64,000 nucleotides of DNA from Pseudomonas migulae (GTDB taxonomy: Bacteria; Pseudomonadota; Gammaproteobacteria; Pseudomonadales; Pseudomonadaceae). Below, one piece after another: positions 16,323-25,242 of this stretch. Numbering within the stretch: position 1 is the stretch's first letter; the number at the start of each line of letters is the position of its first letter. Below the pieces are notes generated by a model. The model was not told the DNA's origin. It worked only from the letters and a program-made list of their open reading frames with translations, and ran no database searches. The position numbers and the translations under genes are program-made. The DNA is taken from contig NZ_JALJWR010000001.1 in the NCBI RefSeq assembly GCF_024169315.1, forward strand, positions 3,398,501 to 3,462,500. The letters are read 5' to 3'.

Positions 16323-17267
16323 ATGAAACGACTGATCAGCAGCTGTGTTCTTGCACTCAGCGGTACCGCTTTCCTGAGCGCCAGCGTCATGGCGGCCGAA
16401 CCCGCTTCTTGCCAGAACGTGCGCATGGGCGTCGTGAACTGGACCGACGTCATCGCCACCAGCGCCATGACCCAGGTATTGCTTGACGGCCTCGGCTACA
16501 ACACCAAACAAACCAGCGCTTCCCAGCAAATCATTTTCGCCGGGATCCGCGACCAGCGCCTGGACTTGTTCCTGGGCTACTGGAACCCGCTGATGACCCA
16601 GACCATCACGCCGTTCGTCGACGCCAATCAGGTCAAGGTCCTTGAAGCTCCAAGCCTGAAAGACGCCCGCGCCACCCTCGCCGTACCGACTTATCTCGCC
16701 GACAAGGGCCTGAAAACCTTTGCCGACATCGCCAAGTTCGAAAAAGAGCTGGGCGGCAAGATCTACGGCATCGAGCCAGGCTCGGGCGCCAACACCCAGA
16801 TCAAGGCGATGATCGCCAAGAACCAGTTTGGCCTTGGCAAGTTCCAGTTGGTCGAGTCCAGCGAGGCCGGCATGCTCGCGGCGGTGGATCGTGCCGTGCG
16901 CCGCAAGGAAGCCGTGGTGTTCTTCGGCTGGGCGCCGCACCCGATGAACGTCAACGTGCAGATGACTTACCTCACCGGCAGCGACGACGCGCTGGGCCCG
17001 AACGAAGGCATGGCCACCGTCTGGACCGTCACCGCGCCGAACTACGCGCAACAGTGCCCGAACATCGGCAAGTTGCTGAGCAACCTGACCTACACCGCCG
17101 AAGACGAGAGCCGGATGATGCAGCCGCTGCTGGATCACAAGGACGCCTTCGAATCAGCCAGGCAATGGCTGAAAGATCACCCGCAAGACAAGCAACGCTG
17201 GCTGGAAGGTGTGACCACCTTCGATGGCAAACCGGCGGCTGACAATTTGAAACTGACCAGCAAATAA
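16323..17267 (+). CDS. caiX: Carnitine-binding periplasmic protein CaiX
   Basis: The 314-residue protein starts with a signal peptide (about residues 1-24, ending SVMAAEP) and has the type II betaine-binding fold of the ChoX/OpuAC family: NWTDVIATSAMTQVLLDGLGY, LFLGYWNPLMTQTI, YGIEPGSGANTQI, LVESSEAGMLAAVDRA and FFGWAPHPMN. The aromatic residues that cage a trimethylammonium group are visible in YWNP and GWAPHPMN. In pseudomonads CaiX delivers carnitine to the ChoW/ChoV (CbcWV) permease encoded here near 26448. AGGAAACC precedes the ATG. First gene of the carnitine operon. It is a paralogue of ChoX at 25434. Confidence 0.93.
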   Translation: MKRLISSCVLALSGTAFLSASVMAAEPASCQNVRMGVVNWTDVIATSAMTQVLLDGLGYNTKQTSASQQIIFAGIRDQRLDLFLGYWNPLMTQTITPFVDANQVKVLEAPSLKDARATLAVPTYLADKGLKTFADIAKFEKELGGKIYGIEPGSGANTQIKAMIAKNQFGLGKFQLVESSEAGMLAAVDRAVRRKEAVVFFGWAPHPMNVNVQMTYLTGSDDALGPNEGMATVWTVTAPNYAQQCPNIGKLLSNLTYTAEDESRMMQPLLDHKDAFESARQWLKDHPQDKQRWLEGVTTFDGKPAADNLKLTSK

Positions 17268-17287
17268 ACCCCGATTGAACCACCGAC

Positions 17288-17309
17288 TCGCAGCCCTACG
17301 GGGCTGCGA
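17288..17309 (+). other. Tetraloop hairpin after caiX
   Basis: TCGCAGCCC at 17288-17296 pairs perfectly with 17301-17309 around a TACG loop, 20 bases after the caiX stop. No T-run follows. The position between an abundant binding-protein gene and the downstream enzymes suggests a 3' stabiliser or partial stop. choX has a comparable hairpin. Confidence 0.65.
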
Positions 17310-17342
17310 ACGGAATCATCACGCCTGCAAGGAACCCGCCTC

Positions 17343-18230
17343 ATGAACCACGACGTCATCATCACCTGCGCACTCACCGGTGCTGGCGACACGACCAGCA
17401 AAAGCCCGCACGTGCCGGTCACCCCGAAACAAATCGCCGCTGCCGCCGTAGAGGCAGCCAAAGCGGGCGCCACGGTCGTCCACTGCCATGTGCGCAACCC
17501 CGAAACCGGCAAGTTCAGCCGTGACGTGGCGTTGTACCGCGAAGTCATGGAGCGCATCCGCGAGGCCGACGTCGACATCATCGTCAACCTCACCGCCGGC
17601 ATGGGCGGCGACCTGGAAATCGGCGCTGGCGAGAACCCGATGGAGTTCGGTCCGAACACCGATCTGGTCGGCCCGCTGACCCGCCTGGCCCACGTCGAAG
17701 AACTGCTGCCGGAAATCTGCACCCTCGATTGCGGCACCCTGAACTTCGGCGATGGCGACACCATTTACGTGTCCACCCCGGCGCAGCTGCGAGCTGGCGC
17801 CAAACGCATTCAAGAGCTGGGCGTAAAGGCCGAGCTGGAAATTTTCGACACCGGTCACCTGTGGTTCGCCAAACAGTTGATCAAGGAAGGCTTGCTCGAC
17901 GACCCGCTGTTCCAGCTGTGCCTGGGCATCCCGTGGGGCGCGCCGGCGGATACCACCACCATGAAAGCCATGGTCGACAACCTGCCAGCCAACGCGGTGT
18001 GGGCCGGTTTCGGTATCGGTCGCATGCAGATGCCGATGGCCGCGCAAGCGGTGCTGCTCGGCGGCAACGTGCGGGTCGGTCTGGAGGACAACATCTGGCT
18101 GGACAAAGGCGTACTGGCGACCAACGGCCAGCTGGTCGAACGCGCCTCGGAAATCCTCAGCCGCCTCGGCGCGCGGGTTCTGACCCCGGCGGAAGGCCGG
18201 GCAAAAATGGGCCTGACCAAGCGCGGTTGA
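17343..18230 (+). CDS. cdhC: 3-Dehydrocarnitine cleavage enzyme CdhC (BKACE/DUF849 family)
   Basis: The 295-residue protein is a beta-keto acid cleavage enzyme: [27 protein letters not shown] at the start, [18 protein letters not shown] with the metal-binding HxH, NLTAGMGG, and [12 protein letters not shown] near the C-terminus. In carnitine catabolism it condenses 3-dehydrocarnitine with acetyl-CoA to give acetoacetate and betainyl-CoA. Its zinc site would use the HCH histidines and a downstream Glu (ELEIFDTGH). It follows caiX after 75 bp and precedes cdhA; a nested REP element lies between it and cdhA. Confidence 0.9.
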   Translation: MNHDVIITCALTGAGDTTSKSPHVPVTPKQIAAAAVEAAKAGATVVHCHVRNPETGKFSRDVALYREVMERIREADVDIIVNLTAGMGGDLEIGAGENPMEFGPNTDLVGPLTRLAHVEELLPEICTLDCGTLNFGDGDTIYVSTPAQLRAGAKRIQELGVKAELEIFDTGHLWFAKQLIKEGLLDDPLFQLCLGIPWGAPADTTTMKAMVDNLPANAVWAGFGIGRMQMPMAAQAVLLGGNVRVGLEDNIWLDKGVLATNGQLVERASEILSRLGARVLTPAEGRAKMGLTKRG

Positions 18231-18246
18231 GCCGAACCACACATCA

Positions 18247-18413
18247 CCTGTGGGAGCGGGCTTGTGTGGCGAGGGGATTTATCCCCGTTCGACTGCGAAG
18301 CAGTCGCAAAACCGGTGACTGCGGTCTCTCTGAGAAACCGCACTCACAGATTTGGGGCCGCTTCGCGACCCAACGGGGATAAATCCCCTCGCCACACAAG
18401 CCCGCTCCTACAG
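18247..18413. repeat. Nested REP element: one repeat family inserted inside another
   Basis: The outer arms are of the TGTGGGAGCGGGCTTG type (18248-18264 and its inverse at 18397-18413, slightly changed to CTCCTACAG). Directly inside them are arms of the GTGGCGAGGGGATTTATCCC type (18265 onward and ending at 18395). The element sits inside the carnitine operon, between cdhC and cdhA. Confidence 0.85.
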
Positions 18414-18443
18414 CGGATCACCGAATTCTTTTAGGAAGTTGCC

Positions 18444-19409
18444 ATGACCTTCATCACTGATATCAAAACCTTCGCTGCCCTGGGCAGCGGTGTCATTGGC
18501 AGCGGCTGGGTCTCCCGCGCCCTCGCCCACGGCCTCGACGTGGTGGCCTGGGACCCGGCGCCCGGTGCCGAAGCGGCCCTGCGCAAACGCGTCGCCAATG
18601 CCTGGGGCGCGCTGGAGAAGCAAGGACTGGCGCCCGGCGCTTCGCAAGATCGCCTGCGCTTTGTCGCGACCATTGAAGAGTGTGTTCGCGATGCCGATTT
18701 CATTCAGGAAAGCGCCCCGGAGCGCCTCGATCTGAAACTGGAACTGCACAGCAAAATCAGCGCGGCGGCCAAGCCGAATGCACTGATCGGCTCCAGCACC
18801 TCGGGCCTGTTGCCGAGCGAGTTCTACGAGAGCTCGACGCACCCGGAACGCTGCGTGGTCGGCCACCCGTTCAACCCGGTTTATCTGCTGCCATTGGTGG
18901 AAGTGGTAGGTGGCAAGAACACCGCGCCGGAAGCCGTTCAAGCGGCCATGAAAGTCTACGAATCCTTGGGCATGCGTCCGCTGCATGTGCGCAAGGAAGT
19001 GCCGGGGTTTATCGCCGACCGCTTGCTCGAGGCGTTGTGGCGTGAGGCACTGCACCTGGTGAACGACGGTGTCGCGACCACCGGTGAAATCGACGACGCG
19101 ATCCGTTTTGGCGCGGGTCTGCGCTGGTCGTTCATGGGCACCTTCTTGACTTACACCCTGGCCGGTGGCGATGCGGGGATGCGCCACTTCATGGCGCAGT
19201 TCGGACCCGCATTGCAGCTGCCGTGGACTTATCTGCCGGCACCGGAACTGACCGACAAATTGATTGATGATGTGGTGGATGGCACCAGTGACCAGCTGGG
19301 CACGCACAGCATTTCGGCGCTGGAGCGCTATCGTGATGATTGCCTGCTGGCGGTGCTTGAGGCGGTGAAGACCACCAAAGAGAAGCATGGGATGGCCTTC
19401 GCCGACTAA
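18444..19409 (+). CDS. cdhA: L-carnitine dehydrogenase CdhA
   Basis: CdhA oxidises L-carnitine to 3-dehydrocarnitine with NAD. The 321-residue protein belongs to the 3-hydroxyacyl-CoA dehydrogenase family: a Rossmann start with G14-x-G16-x-x-G19 ([10 protein letters not shown]), [28 protein letters not shown] and [20 protein letters not shown] carrying the catalytic His. A C-terminal helical domain begins near residue 190. The ATG at 18444 follows AGGAAG. It sits in the middle of the carnitine operon. Confidence 0.94.
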   Translation: MTFITDIKTFAALGSGVIGSGWVSRALAHGLDVVAWDPAPGAEAALRKRVANAWGALEKQGLAPGASQDRLRFVATIEECVRDADFIQESAPERLDLKLELHSKISAAAKPNALIGSSTSGLLPSEFYESSTHPERCVVGHPFNPVYLLPLVEVVGGKNTAPEAVQAAMKVYESLGMRPLHVRKEVPGFIADRLLEALWREALHLVNDGVATTGEIDDAIRFGAGLRWSFMGTFLTYTLAGGDAGMRHFMAQFGPALQLPWTYLPAPELTDKLIDDVVDGTSDQLGTHSISALERYRDDCLLAVLEAVKTTKEKHGMAFAD

Positions 19410-19423
19410 CCATCGCCACCCAC

Positions 19424-19520
19424 TTGCAGGAGCGAGGCTTGCCCGCGAAGAGGCCGGTACATCCGACGGATTTCTTGCGGCAGGAATACCGCCTTCGCGG
19501 GCAAGCCTCGCTCCTACAGG
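19424..19520. repeat. REP-type inverted repeat pair (GGAGCGAGGCTTGCCCGCGA family)
   Basis: Arms GCAGGAGCGAGGCTTGCCCG and its inverse lie in the 137-bp gap between cdhA and cdhB, within the transcribed operon. The same arm type recurs at 21214-21307 and 42850-42943. Confidence 0.85.
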
Positions 19521-19546
19521 TTTCAACCATTTTCGGATGTGACGAC

Positions 19547-20023
19547 ATGCCCACCCTCACCACCTACCAAACCACAATCATCCCCGACTGGGTCGACTAC
19601 AACGGCCACCTGCGCGACGCCTTCTATCTGCTGATTTTCAGCTACGCCACCGACGCTCTGATGGATCGCCTGGGCATGGACAGCAACAACCGCGAAGCCA
19701 GCGGCAATTCGCTGTTCACCCTCGAACTGCACCTCAATTACTTGCACGAAGTGAAGCTCGACGCCGAGGTTGAAGTGCACACCCAGATCATCGCGCACGA
19801 CAGCAAACGCCTGCACCTCTATCACAGCCTGCACCTGGTCGGCGATGACAAGGAGCTGGCGGGCAACGAACAAATGCTGCTCCACGTCGACCTCGCCGGG
19901 CCGCGTTCTGCGCCGTTCAGCGAAGAGACGCTGGGCAAGCTGCAAGCCATCGTGGCCGAGCAAACCGACCTGCCTGCCCCCGCCTGCATTGGCCGAGTGA
20001 TCGCTCTACCTGCAAAAAAATAA
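19547..20023 (+). CDS. cdhB: Betainyl-CoA thioesterase CdhB (4HBT hotdog fold)
   Basis: The 158-residue protein has the acyl-CoA thioesterase hotdog pattern: IIPDWVDYNGHLRDAFYLLIFSYATDALMD (with D of the DYNGH motif as catalytic candidate), LHLNYLHEVKLDAEVEV and KRLHLYHSLH. In the carnitine pathway it hydrolyses betainyl-CoA made by CdhC to glycine betaine, which then enters GbcAB. The start at 19547 is set by homology of MPTLTTYQTT and a weak GGA upstream; upstream open codons lie in the REP element. It is 13 bp from the next gene. Confidence 0.9.
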   Translation: MPTLTTYQTTIIPDWVDYNGHLRDAFYLLIFSYATDALMDRLGMDSNNREASGNSLFTLELHLNYLHEVKLDAEVEVHTQIIAHDSKRLHLYHSLHLVGDDKELAGNEQMLLHVDLAGPRSAPFSEETLGKLQAIVAEQTDLPAPACIGRVIALPAKK

Positions 20024-20036
20024 CAAGGAGATCGCC

Positions 20037-21200
20037 ATGAACACCGCTGCTGCGTTTGCCGACTTTCGTACTTATCCGTTGATCAGCGCGCTGAGTGGCG
20101 TGCAGGCCTTGGCGGATCGCGTTCTTGTGACATGGGCCGATACCCGTGTCAGCCCCTTCCATCATCAATGGCTGCGGGACAACTGCCCGTGCCCGCAATG
20201 CGTCTACACCGTGACCCGCGAGCAGGTGCTGGAAATCGTCGATGTCGCAGAAAACCTGACCGCGGCCAATACCCGGGTCGATGCTGAAGGCTGCCTGTGT
20301 GTCGATTGGCAGGACGGCCACCAGAGTCGCTTTGATCCGGGCTGGTTGCGGGCTCACGCCTATGATGACGAATCCCGCGCCGAACGCCGGGCCGGCAAGC
20401 CGAAATCCAGGCTGTGGAAAAGTGATGTGCAGCTACCGGTGTTCGACTACCAGGCGTTGATCAACGATAACGATGCCCTGTTGCAGTGGCTGCTGGCGGT
20501 GCGCGATACCGGCCTGACTCAAGTGCGCGGCGTGCCCACCGAACCGGGGTCACTGAAGTTGATTGCCCAGCGGATTTCCTTCATTCGCGAGAGCAATTTC
20601 GGCGTGCTGTTCAACGTGCAATCCAAGGCCGATGCCGACAGCAATGCCTACACCGCTTTCAACCTGCCGTTGCACAGCGACCTGCCAACCCGGGAGCTGC
20701 AACCGGGCCTGCAATTCCTGCATTGCCTGGTCAACGACGCGGACGGCGGCGAGAGTATTTTTGTCGACGGTTTTGCGATTGCCCACGCGCTGCGCGAGGA
20801 AGATCCCGAGTCTTTCAAGGCCTTGTGTGAAATCCCCGTGGAGTTTCGCAACAAGGACCGTCACAGCGACTACCGCTGCCTCGCGCCGATCATTGCTCTG
20901 GATGCGTTGGGGCAGGTGTCGGAAATTCGTATGGCGAACTTTTTGCGTGGGCCGTTCGATGCGTCCATCGAAGACATGCCCAAGCTATACCGCGCTTATC
21001 GGCGGTTTATTGCGATGACCCGCGAAGCGCGGTTCAGGTTGATGCAACGGCTCAATCCCGGCGAATTGTGGTGCTTCGATAACCGCCGCACCCTCCACGC
21101 CCGCAACGCCTTCGACCCCGCCAGTGGCGCCCGGCATTTTCAAGGGTGCTATGTCGATCGGGATGAGTTGTTGTCGCGGATCCTCGTTTTACAGCGTTAA
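20037..21200 (+). CDS. Gamma-butyrobetaine hydroxylase-like 2-oxoglutarate/Fe(II) dioxygenase
   Basis: The 387-residue protein has the two-domain plan of gamma-butyrobetaine hydroxylase. The small N-terminal domain (about 1-110) carries a zinc-type cluster WLRDNCPCPQC. The jelly-roll TauD-like domain shows the Fe(II) motif PLHSDLP (HxD), a distal RRTLHARNAFD (His) and a downstream Arg for 2-oxoglutarate. The reaction would be gamma-butyrobetaine to L-carnitine, consistent with its place at the end of the carnitine operon, 13 bp after cdhB. AAGGAG lies 9 bases before the ATG. Trimethyllysine dioxygenase is a related alternative, but the context favours gamma-butyrobetaine. Confidence 0.85.
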   Translation: MNTAAAFADFRTYPLISALSGVQALADRVLVTWADTRVSPFHHQWLRDNCPCPQCVYTVTREQVLEIVDVAENLTAANTRVDAEGCLCVDWQDGHQSRFDPGWLRAHAYDDESRAERRAGKPKSRLWKSDVQLPVFDYQALINDNDALLQWLLAVRDTGLTQVRGVPTEPGSLKLIAQRISFIRESNFGVLFNVQSKADADSNAYTAFNLPLHSDLPTRELQPGLQFLHCLVNDADGGESIFVDGFAIAHALREEDPESFKALCEIPVEFRNKDRHSDYRCLAPIIALDALGQVSEIRMANFLRGPFDASIEDMPKLYRAYRRFIAMTREARFRLMQRLNPGELWCFDNRRTLHARNAFDPASGARHFQGCYVDRDELLSRILVLQR

Positions 21201-21213
21201 ACCGCGTCATCGT

Positions 21214-21307
21214 TCTTCGCGGGCAAGCCTCGCTCCTACAGGTTTCGCGGCGTTCGCCTAACCGGTGGTGACCCCGATCCTGTAGGAGCGAGGCTTGCCC
21301 GCGAAGG
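21214..21307. repeat. REP-type inverted repeat pair (GGAGCGAGGCTTGCCCGCGA family)
   Basis: Inverted arms ending in TCCTACAGG and starting with CCTGTAGGAGCG frame a 35-base spacer just after the hydroxylase stop, at the end of the carnitine operon. Confidence 0.85.
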
Positions 21308-21346
21308 CGTCAGCCCAGACACCACAACTCCTCCTGATTCACAGGC

Positions 21347-21383
21347 AAAAAAAGCCCCGATCAAGCCGTGACAGGATCGGGGC
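21347..21383 (-). terminator. Leftward intrinsic terminator with no adjacent leftward gene
   Basis: GCCCCGATC at 21354-21362 pairs perfectly with 21375-21383 around a 12-base loop. Seven A bases at 21347-21353 give a seven-T run after the hairpin on the minus strand. The nearest leftward gene is gbdR, whose stop lies about 575 bases upstream of it in transcription direction. It could end a long gbdR 3' UTR or an unannotated small RNA. The rest of 21201-21593 holds the REP pair and nothing else I can name. Confidence 0.7.
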
Positions 21384-21593
21384 AGAAGTTACTGTTGAGG
21401 AGCCGTTGCGCGAGGGTGACCAAACCTTCGTGAAGCCAGCTGAATCCAGTGTGCCCACTCTCCCCTCTCGCAAGTTAGCCGAAAACGACCTGTTCATAGG
21501 TATTGCGGCCATTGCGACAAATCGTCCTTGCCGCCACCCCGCCCCCCTACGAGAATCGAACCACGACACCGTTCCCTGAAGAAGGATTGCGTC

Positions 21594-21857
21594 ATGATGC
21601 ACGCCGATTTGATTGACCAGGAAGACCTGCTGGGCCAGCTGAAATCATTAGGGTTTCAAGTACCGAACGGCTCCACGGCCGAGCAGGCTTGCGAGTGTGC
21701 GGTGAGGGGTTTGAACGATGAGCGGGCGATAGTGCTGCGCACCATGGTCAAGCAGATGTACACCAGCAGCGCGACCATCCTGCCGGCCGTGCGCCAGGCC
21801 ATCGACAGGCAATTGCTGCCGGCGTTGGCGGAGTACCAACAAAGCCGTAGCGCCTGA
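21594..21857 (+). CDS. Small hypothetical protein
   Basis: The 87-residue protein (MMHADLIDQEDLLGQLKSLG...) is predicted helical, acidic to neutral, with no signal, membrane segment or known motif. AAGGA lies 8 bases before the first of two ATGs, and the codon pattern is that of a Pseudomonas gene, so I believe it is real. It lies between the carnitine operon and gbdR, on the strand opposite to gbdR, and would be covered by antisense RNA if gbdR transcription runs to the terminator at 21347. Function unknown. Confidence 0.6.
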   Translation: MMHADLIDQEDLLGQLKSLGFQVPNGSTAEQACECAVRGLNDERAIVLRTMVKQMYTSSATILPAVRQAIDRQLLPALAEYQQSRSA

Positions 21858-21858
21858 C

Positions 21859-21956
21859 CTGTGGCGAGGGGGCTTGCCCCCCGTTCGGCTGCGCAGCAGT
21901 CGTAAAATCTTGGGGCCGCTGCGCGACCCAACGGGGGCAAGCCCCCTCGCCACAAG
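21859..21956. repeat. REP-type inverted repeat pair abutting the gbdR stop
   Basis: Arms GTGGCGAGGGGGCTTGCCCC and inverse face each other between convergent genes, ending 2 bases before the gbdR stop codon. It is a variant of the GTGGCGAGGGGATTT family in which the TTTATC part is replaced by CTTGCC. Confidence 0.88.
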
Positions 21957-21958
21957 GT

Positions 21959-23062
21959 TTAAAGCCTTACGCTGGCAAACGTCGACTCATTACGCGCCTG
22001 ACTCAACGCCGACAACGGCCCGGACAACGGCGACAGCACCAATGCTTGCGGCAGCGGCATCATCGCTACCTGTTGCGTGGTGTTGGAACCGACGCGTTCG
22101 TCACGCGGCGGAATACCGAAGTATTCGCGGTAGCACTTGGAGAAGTGCGGCGTGGACACGAAGCCGCACACCGACGCCACTTCGATGATCGACATCGGCG
22201 TTTGCTTGAGCAGCTGCCGGGCGCGGATCAAGCGCAGTTTCAGGTAGTAACGCGATGGCGAGCAGTGCAGGTACTTCTGGAACAACCGCTCGAGCTGACG
22301 ACGGGACACGGCGACGTACACCGCCAGTTCGTCGAGGTCGATCGGTTCTTCGAGGTTGGCCTCCATCAGCGCGACGATTTCCTGCAACTTCGGCTGGTTG
22401 GTGCCGAGCATGTGCTTGAGCGGCACGCGCTGGTGATCCTGTTCGTTGCGGATACGCTCGTAGACGAACATTTCCGAGATCGCGGCCGACAGTTCGCGGC
22501 CGTGATCGCGGCTGATCAGGTGCAGCATCATGTCCAGCGGCGCGGTGCCGCCGGAGCTGGTGAAACGGTTACGGTCGAGGGTGAACAAACGGGTACTCAT
22601 AGCCACGCGCGGGAAGGCTTCCTGCATCGAGGCCAGGCATTCCCAGTGCACGCTGCAATCGAAACCGTCCAGCAGACCCGCGCAAGCCAGGGCCCAGCTG
22701 CCGGTGCAGACCGCACCGAGGCGCTTGGACTGGCGCGCCTGGCTTTGCAGCCACGACACGTGTTCGCGGGTTACGGTGCGCTGAATGCCGATACCGCCGC
22801 AGACAATGATGGTGTCCATGGAAGGTGCTTTGTGCATGGAGGCGTCGGGGGTGATCTGCAGACCATCACTGGCCCAGACCTGACCGCCATCGACGGTGAG
22901 CGTGGTCCAGCGATACAGCTCGCGACCGGACAATTGGTTGGCCATGCGCAGGGGTTCTACGGCGGAGGCCAGAGAAATAAGCGTGAAATTGTCCAGCAGC
23001 AGAAAGCCGATGGATTGAGGCGCACGGTTCTGGGGTTGAGCCCCGGAGTTGAACGTCGTCAT
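21959..23062 (-). CDS. gbdR: Glycine betaine/dimethylglycine-responsive activator GbdR (AraC family)
   Basis: GbdR activates gbcAB, dgcAB, choXWV and related genes when glycine betaine or dimethylglycine is present. The 367-residue protein has an N-terminal GATase1-like sensor domain (IGFLLLDNFTLISLASAVEPLRMANQ, IIVCGGIGIQ, AVCTGSWALACAGLLDG) and an AraC DNA-binding domain (about residues 225-325) with IDLDELAVYVAVSRRQLERLFQKYL and IIEVASVCGFVSTPHFSKCYR. It ends in a 40-residue tail rich in Leu, Ser and Pro. GAGGAG precedes the ATG by 9 bases. It is related to CdhR at 15183 in architecture. Flanked by sdaB as in other pseudomonads. Confidence 0.94.
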   Translation of the reverse strand: MTTFNSGAQPQNRAPQSIGFLLLDNFTLISLASAVEPLRMANQLSGRELYRWTTLTVDGGQVWASDGLQITPDASMHKAPSMDTIIVCGGIGIQRTVTREHVSWLQSQARQSKRLGAVCTGSWALACAGLLDGFDCSVHWECLASMQEAFPRVAMSTRLFTLDRNRFTSSGGTAPLDMMLHLISRDHGRELSAAISEMFVYERIRNEQDHQRVPLKHMLGTNQPKLQEIVALMEANLEEPIDLDELAVYVAVSRRQLERLFQKYLHCSPSRYYLKLRLIRARQLLKQTPMSIIEVASVCGFVSTPHFSKCYREYFGIPPRDERVGSNTTQQVAMMPLPQALVLSPLSGPLSALSQARNESTFASVRL

Positions 23063-23427
23063 CGCGGTATCTCCTCACACAAAGCGGGTGATGGCCTCAG
23101 GCGGAGGCTCTTGTTATTGCCATCGTTCTCGCGTGGGAGACGGGCTTTGTAATGACAGAGCAATTGCCATGCCTAAAATTGAATGCGCGTTCAATAACTC
23201 CTGAAAACGACGTCGCGGCGTGTCTATATAAGCCGCGTCGCGAGTGGGGGTTATAAGTATCAGGAAGGGCAGCAAGTGCTCTGCTCCGTTGCGTGTGAGC
23301 AAATCGGTAGCACTTGTGGGAACAGGCTTGCGGCGACTTTGGAAAGAGTGTCACCGCAAGCACAGGGGACGAAAGGTCAGGGCCGGTTTGGATCCCTGGG
23401 TTGATACAAGTGGCTTATCTGTAAGCG

Positions 23428-23450
23428 ACGCGCCAAAAGGTGGCGCGTTT
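23428..23450 (+). terminator. Weak hairpin in the gbdR-sdaB gap
   Basis: ACGCGCCA at 23428-23435 pairs with 23441-23448, followed by only a few T bases. A less perfect inverted repeat built on CTTGCGGCGAC lies at about 23327-23360. The 559-bp gap 23063-23621 otherwise holds a REP pair and no gene I can support. Confidence 0.3.
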
Positions 23451-23512
23451 CGATTTCCGTGTTCACTTAGCGCGCAGTTTTGACTGGTCTGGTGGTGCGT
23501 GGTGAGGTCTGT

Positions 23513-23608
23513 TGTGGCGAGGGGATTTATCCCCGTTCGGCTGCGCAGCAGTCGTAAAGATTTTGGGGCCGCTTCGCGACCCAACGGGGATAAATCCCCT
23601 CGCCACAA
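23513..23608. repeat. REP-type inverted repeat pair after sdaB
   Basis: Typical arms of the GTGGCGAGGGGATTTATCCC family, 13 bases beyond the sdaB stop in transcription direction. Confidence 0.88.
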
Positions 23609-23621
23609 GGTCGACCGGGTA

Positions 23622-24998
23622 TCAGCACTCCACCGCGCTAACCGCCAACCCACCCCGCGATGTCTCTTTATATTTGTCATGCATATCCGCACCGGTATCA
23701 CGCATGGTGCGGATCACCCGGTCCAGCGAAATAAAGTGCTGGCCATCCCCACGCAACGCCATCTGTGCAGCGTTGATCGCTTTCACCGCGGCAATCGCAT
23801 TGCGCTCGATGCACGGCACTTGCACCAGCCCGCCGACCGGGTCGCAGGTCAGGCCGAGGTTATGCTCCAGACCGATTTCCGCCGCATTGCACAATTGCTC
23901 CGGCGTGGCGCCAAGGATCTCCGCCAAGCCCGCCGCCGCCATGGCGCACGCCGAACCGACTTCACCCTGGCAACCGACTTCCGCACCGGAAATCGACGCA
24001 TTCTTCTTGCACAGAATCCCTACCGCTGCGGCACTGAGGAAATAGTCGACCACGTTGGCGTCAGTCACCGCTTCGCTGAACTTCATGAAGTAGTGCAACA
24101 CCGCCGGAATGATCCCCGCCGCGCCGTTGGTCGGTGCCGTGACCATGCGCCCGCCGGCGGCGTTTTCTTCGTTGACCGCAAGGGCGAACAGGTTGACCCA
24201 TTCCATTGCGCTCAAGGTCGAGCCGATCACGTTGGGCTTGTTCAGCTCCTGCAGGCTACGGTGCAATTTGGCCGCACGACGACGTACGTTCAGGCCACCG
24301 GGCAGGATGCCTTCGTGCTTGAGACCTTGCTCGACGCAATCCTGCATGGCTCGCCAGAGCTTCATCAGCCCGGCGCGGATTTCGTCTTCGCTGCGCCAGA
24401 CCTTCTCGTTGGCCATCATCAGTTCAGCGACGCGCAGGTTGTGCTGCTTGCAGAGGCTGAGCAGCTCGACGGCGCTGGAGAAATCGTACGGCAACTCGGT
24501 GCGATCCAGATCCACCACGCCGCTGGAGGCTTGCGCTTCATCAACGACAAATCCGCCACCGATGGAATAGTAGGTGTCGCGATGCAGCTCGCCGTCATCG
24601 CCTTCGGCAATCAGGGTCATGGCGTTGGGGTGGAACGGCAGGTTTTCGTCGATCAGGCGCATGTCCCGGGCCCAGATGAACGGCACCGATAAACGGCCGT
24701 CGAGCAGCAGCGTGTGGGTTTCGCGCAGGGTTTCAATGCGGATGCCGATTTGCGACGGATCGATCGCGTCCGGCCACTCGCCCATCAGGCCCATGATCAC
24801 CGCGTTGTCGCTGCCGTGACCGATGCCGGTGGCCGACAACGAACCATAAAGCTGAACTTCGACGCGCCGCACTTGTTCCAAAAGACCCTGCTCACGCAAA
24901 CCTTGCACGAACAGCGCGGCGGCGCGCATCGGCCCCACGGTGTGCGAACTGGAAGGGCCGATGCCGATTTTGAACAGGTCGAAAACGCTGATAGCCAT
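23622..24998 (-). CDS. sdaB: L-serine ammonia-lyase SdaB (iron-sulfur type)
   Basis: The enzyme converts L-serine to pyruvate and ammonia, the last step by which carbon from glycine betaine enters central metabolism. The 458-residue single-chain protein has the beta domain at the N-terminus ([27 protein letters not shown]) and the alpha domain after about residue 170. Iron-sulfur cysteines are in [29 protein letters not shown] and [22 protein letters not shown] precedes the ATG at 24998. It is divergent from choX and next to gbdR, which fits co-regulation with betaine catabolism. Confidence 0.95.
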   Translation of the reverse strand: MAISVFDLFKIGIGPSSSHTVGPMRAAALFVQGLREQGLLEQVRRVEVQLYGSLSATGIGHGSDNAVIMGLMGEWPDAIDPSQIGIRIETLRETHTLLLDGRLSVPFIWARDMRLIDENLPFHPNAMTLIAEGDDGELHRDTYYSIGGGFVVDEAQASSGVVDLDRTELPYDFSSAVELLSLCKQHNLRVAELMMANEKVWRSEDEIRAGLMKLWRAMQDCVEQGLKHEGILPGGLNVRRRAAKLHRSLQELNKPNVIGSTLSAMEWVNLFALAVNEENAAGGRMVTAPTNGAAGIIPAVLHYFMKFSEAVTDANVVDYFLSAAAVGILCKKNASISGAEVGCQGEVGSACAMAAAGLAEILGATPEQLCNAAEIGLEHNLGLTCDPVGGLVQVPCIERNAIAAVKAINAAQMALRGDGQHFISLDRVIRTMRDTGADMHDKYKETSRGGLAVSAVEC

Positions 24999-25242
24999 TA
25001 CTGCCGAACTCCTGGATGTGCCAACTCCAGGCGCAGAAGCGCCCGGTGACGGAGCTGCTACGCTCAAGCTGCAATCCGCCGGTATGGCTGCATCATCAGG
25101 CTTTTGCCGTGTCGTTCGACGTCTCACACCGACGCACTCTTGTCCAACAACGCCGCGCAGGTTTTACGCAGCGTTTTCGCCGTTTTTTTGCGGTCCAGGC
25201 GGGCAAAAGGGGCTGAAAAAATCTGTAAACGACGTCACCGAC

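Noticed and set aside
23244..23483. Possible 79-residue gene in the gbdR-sdaB gap
   Set aside because: It contains REP-like sequence, has no ribosome binding site, and resembles nothing known. I treat the gap as non-coding.
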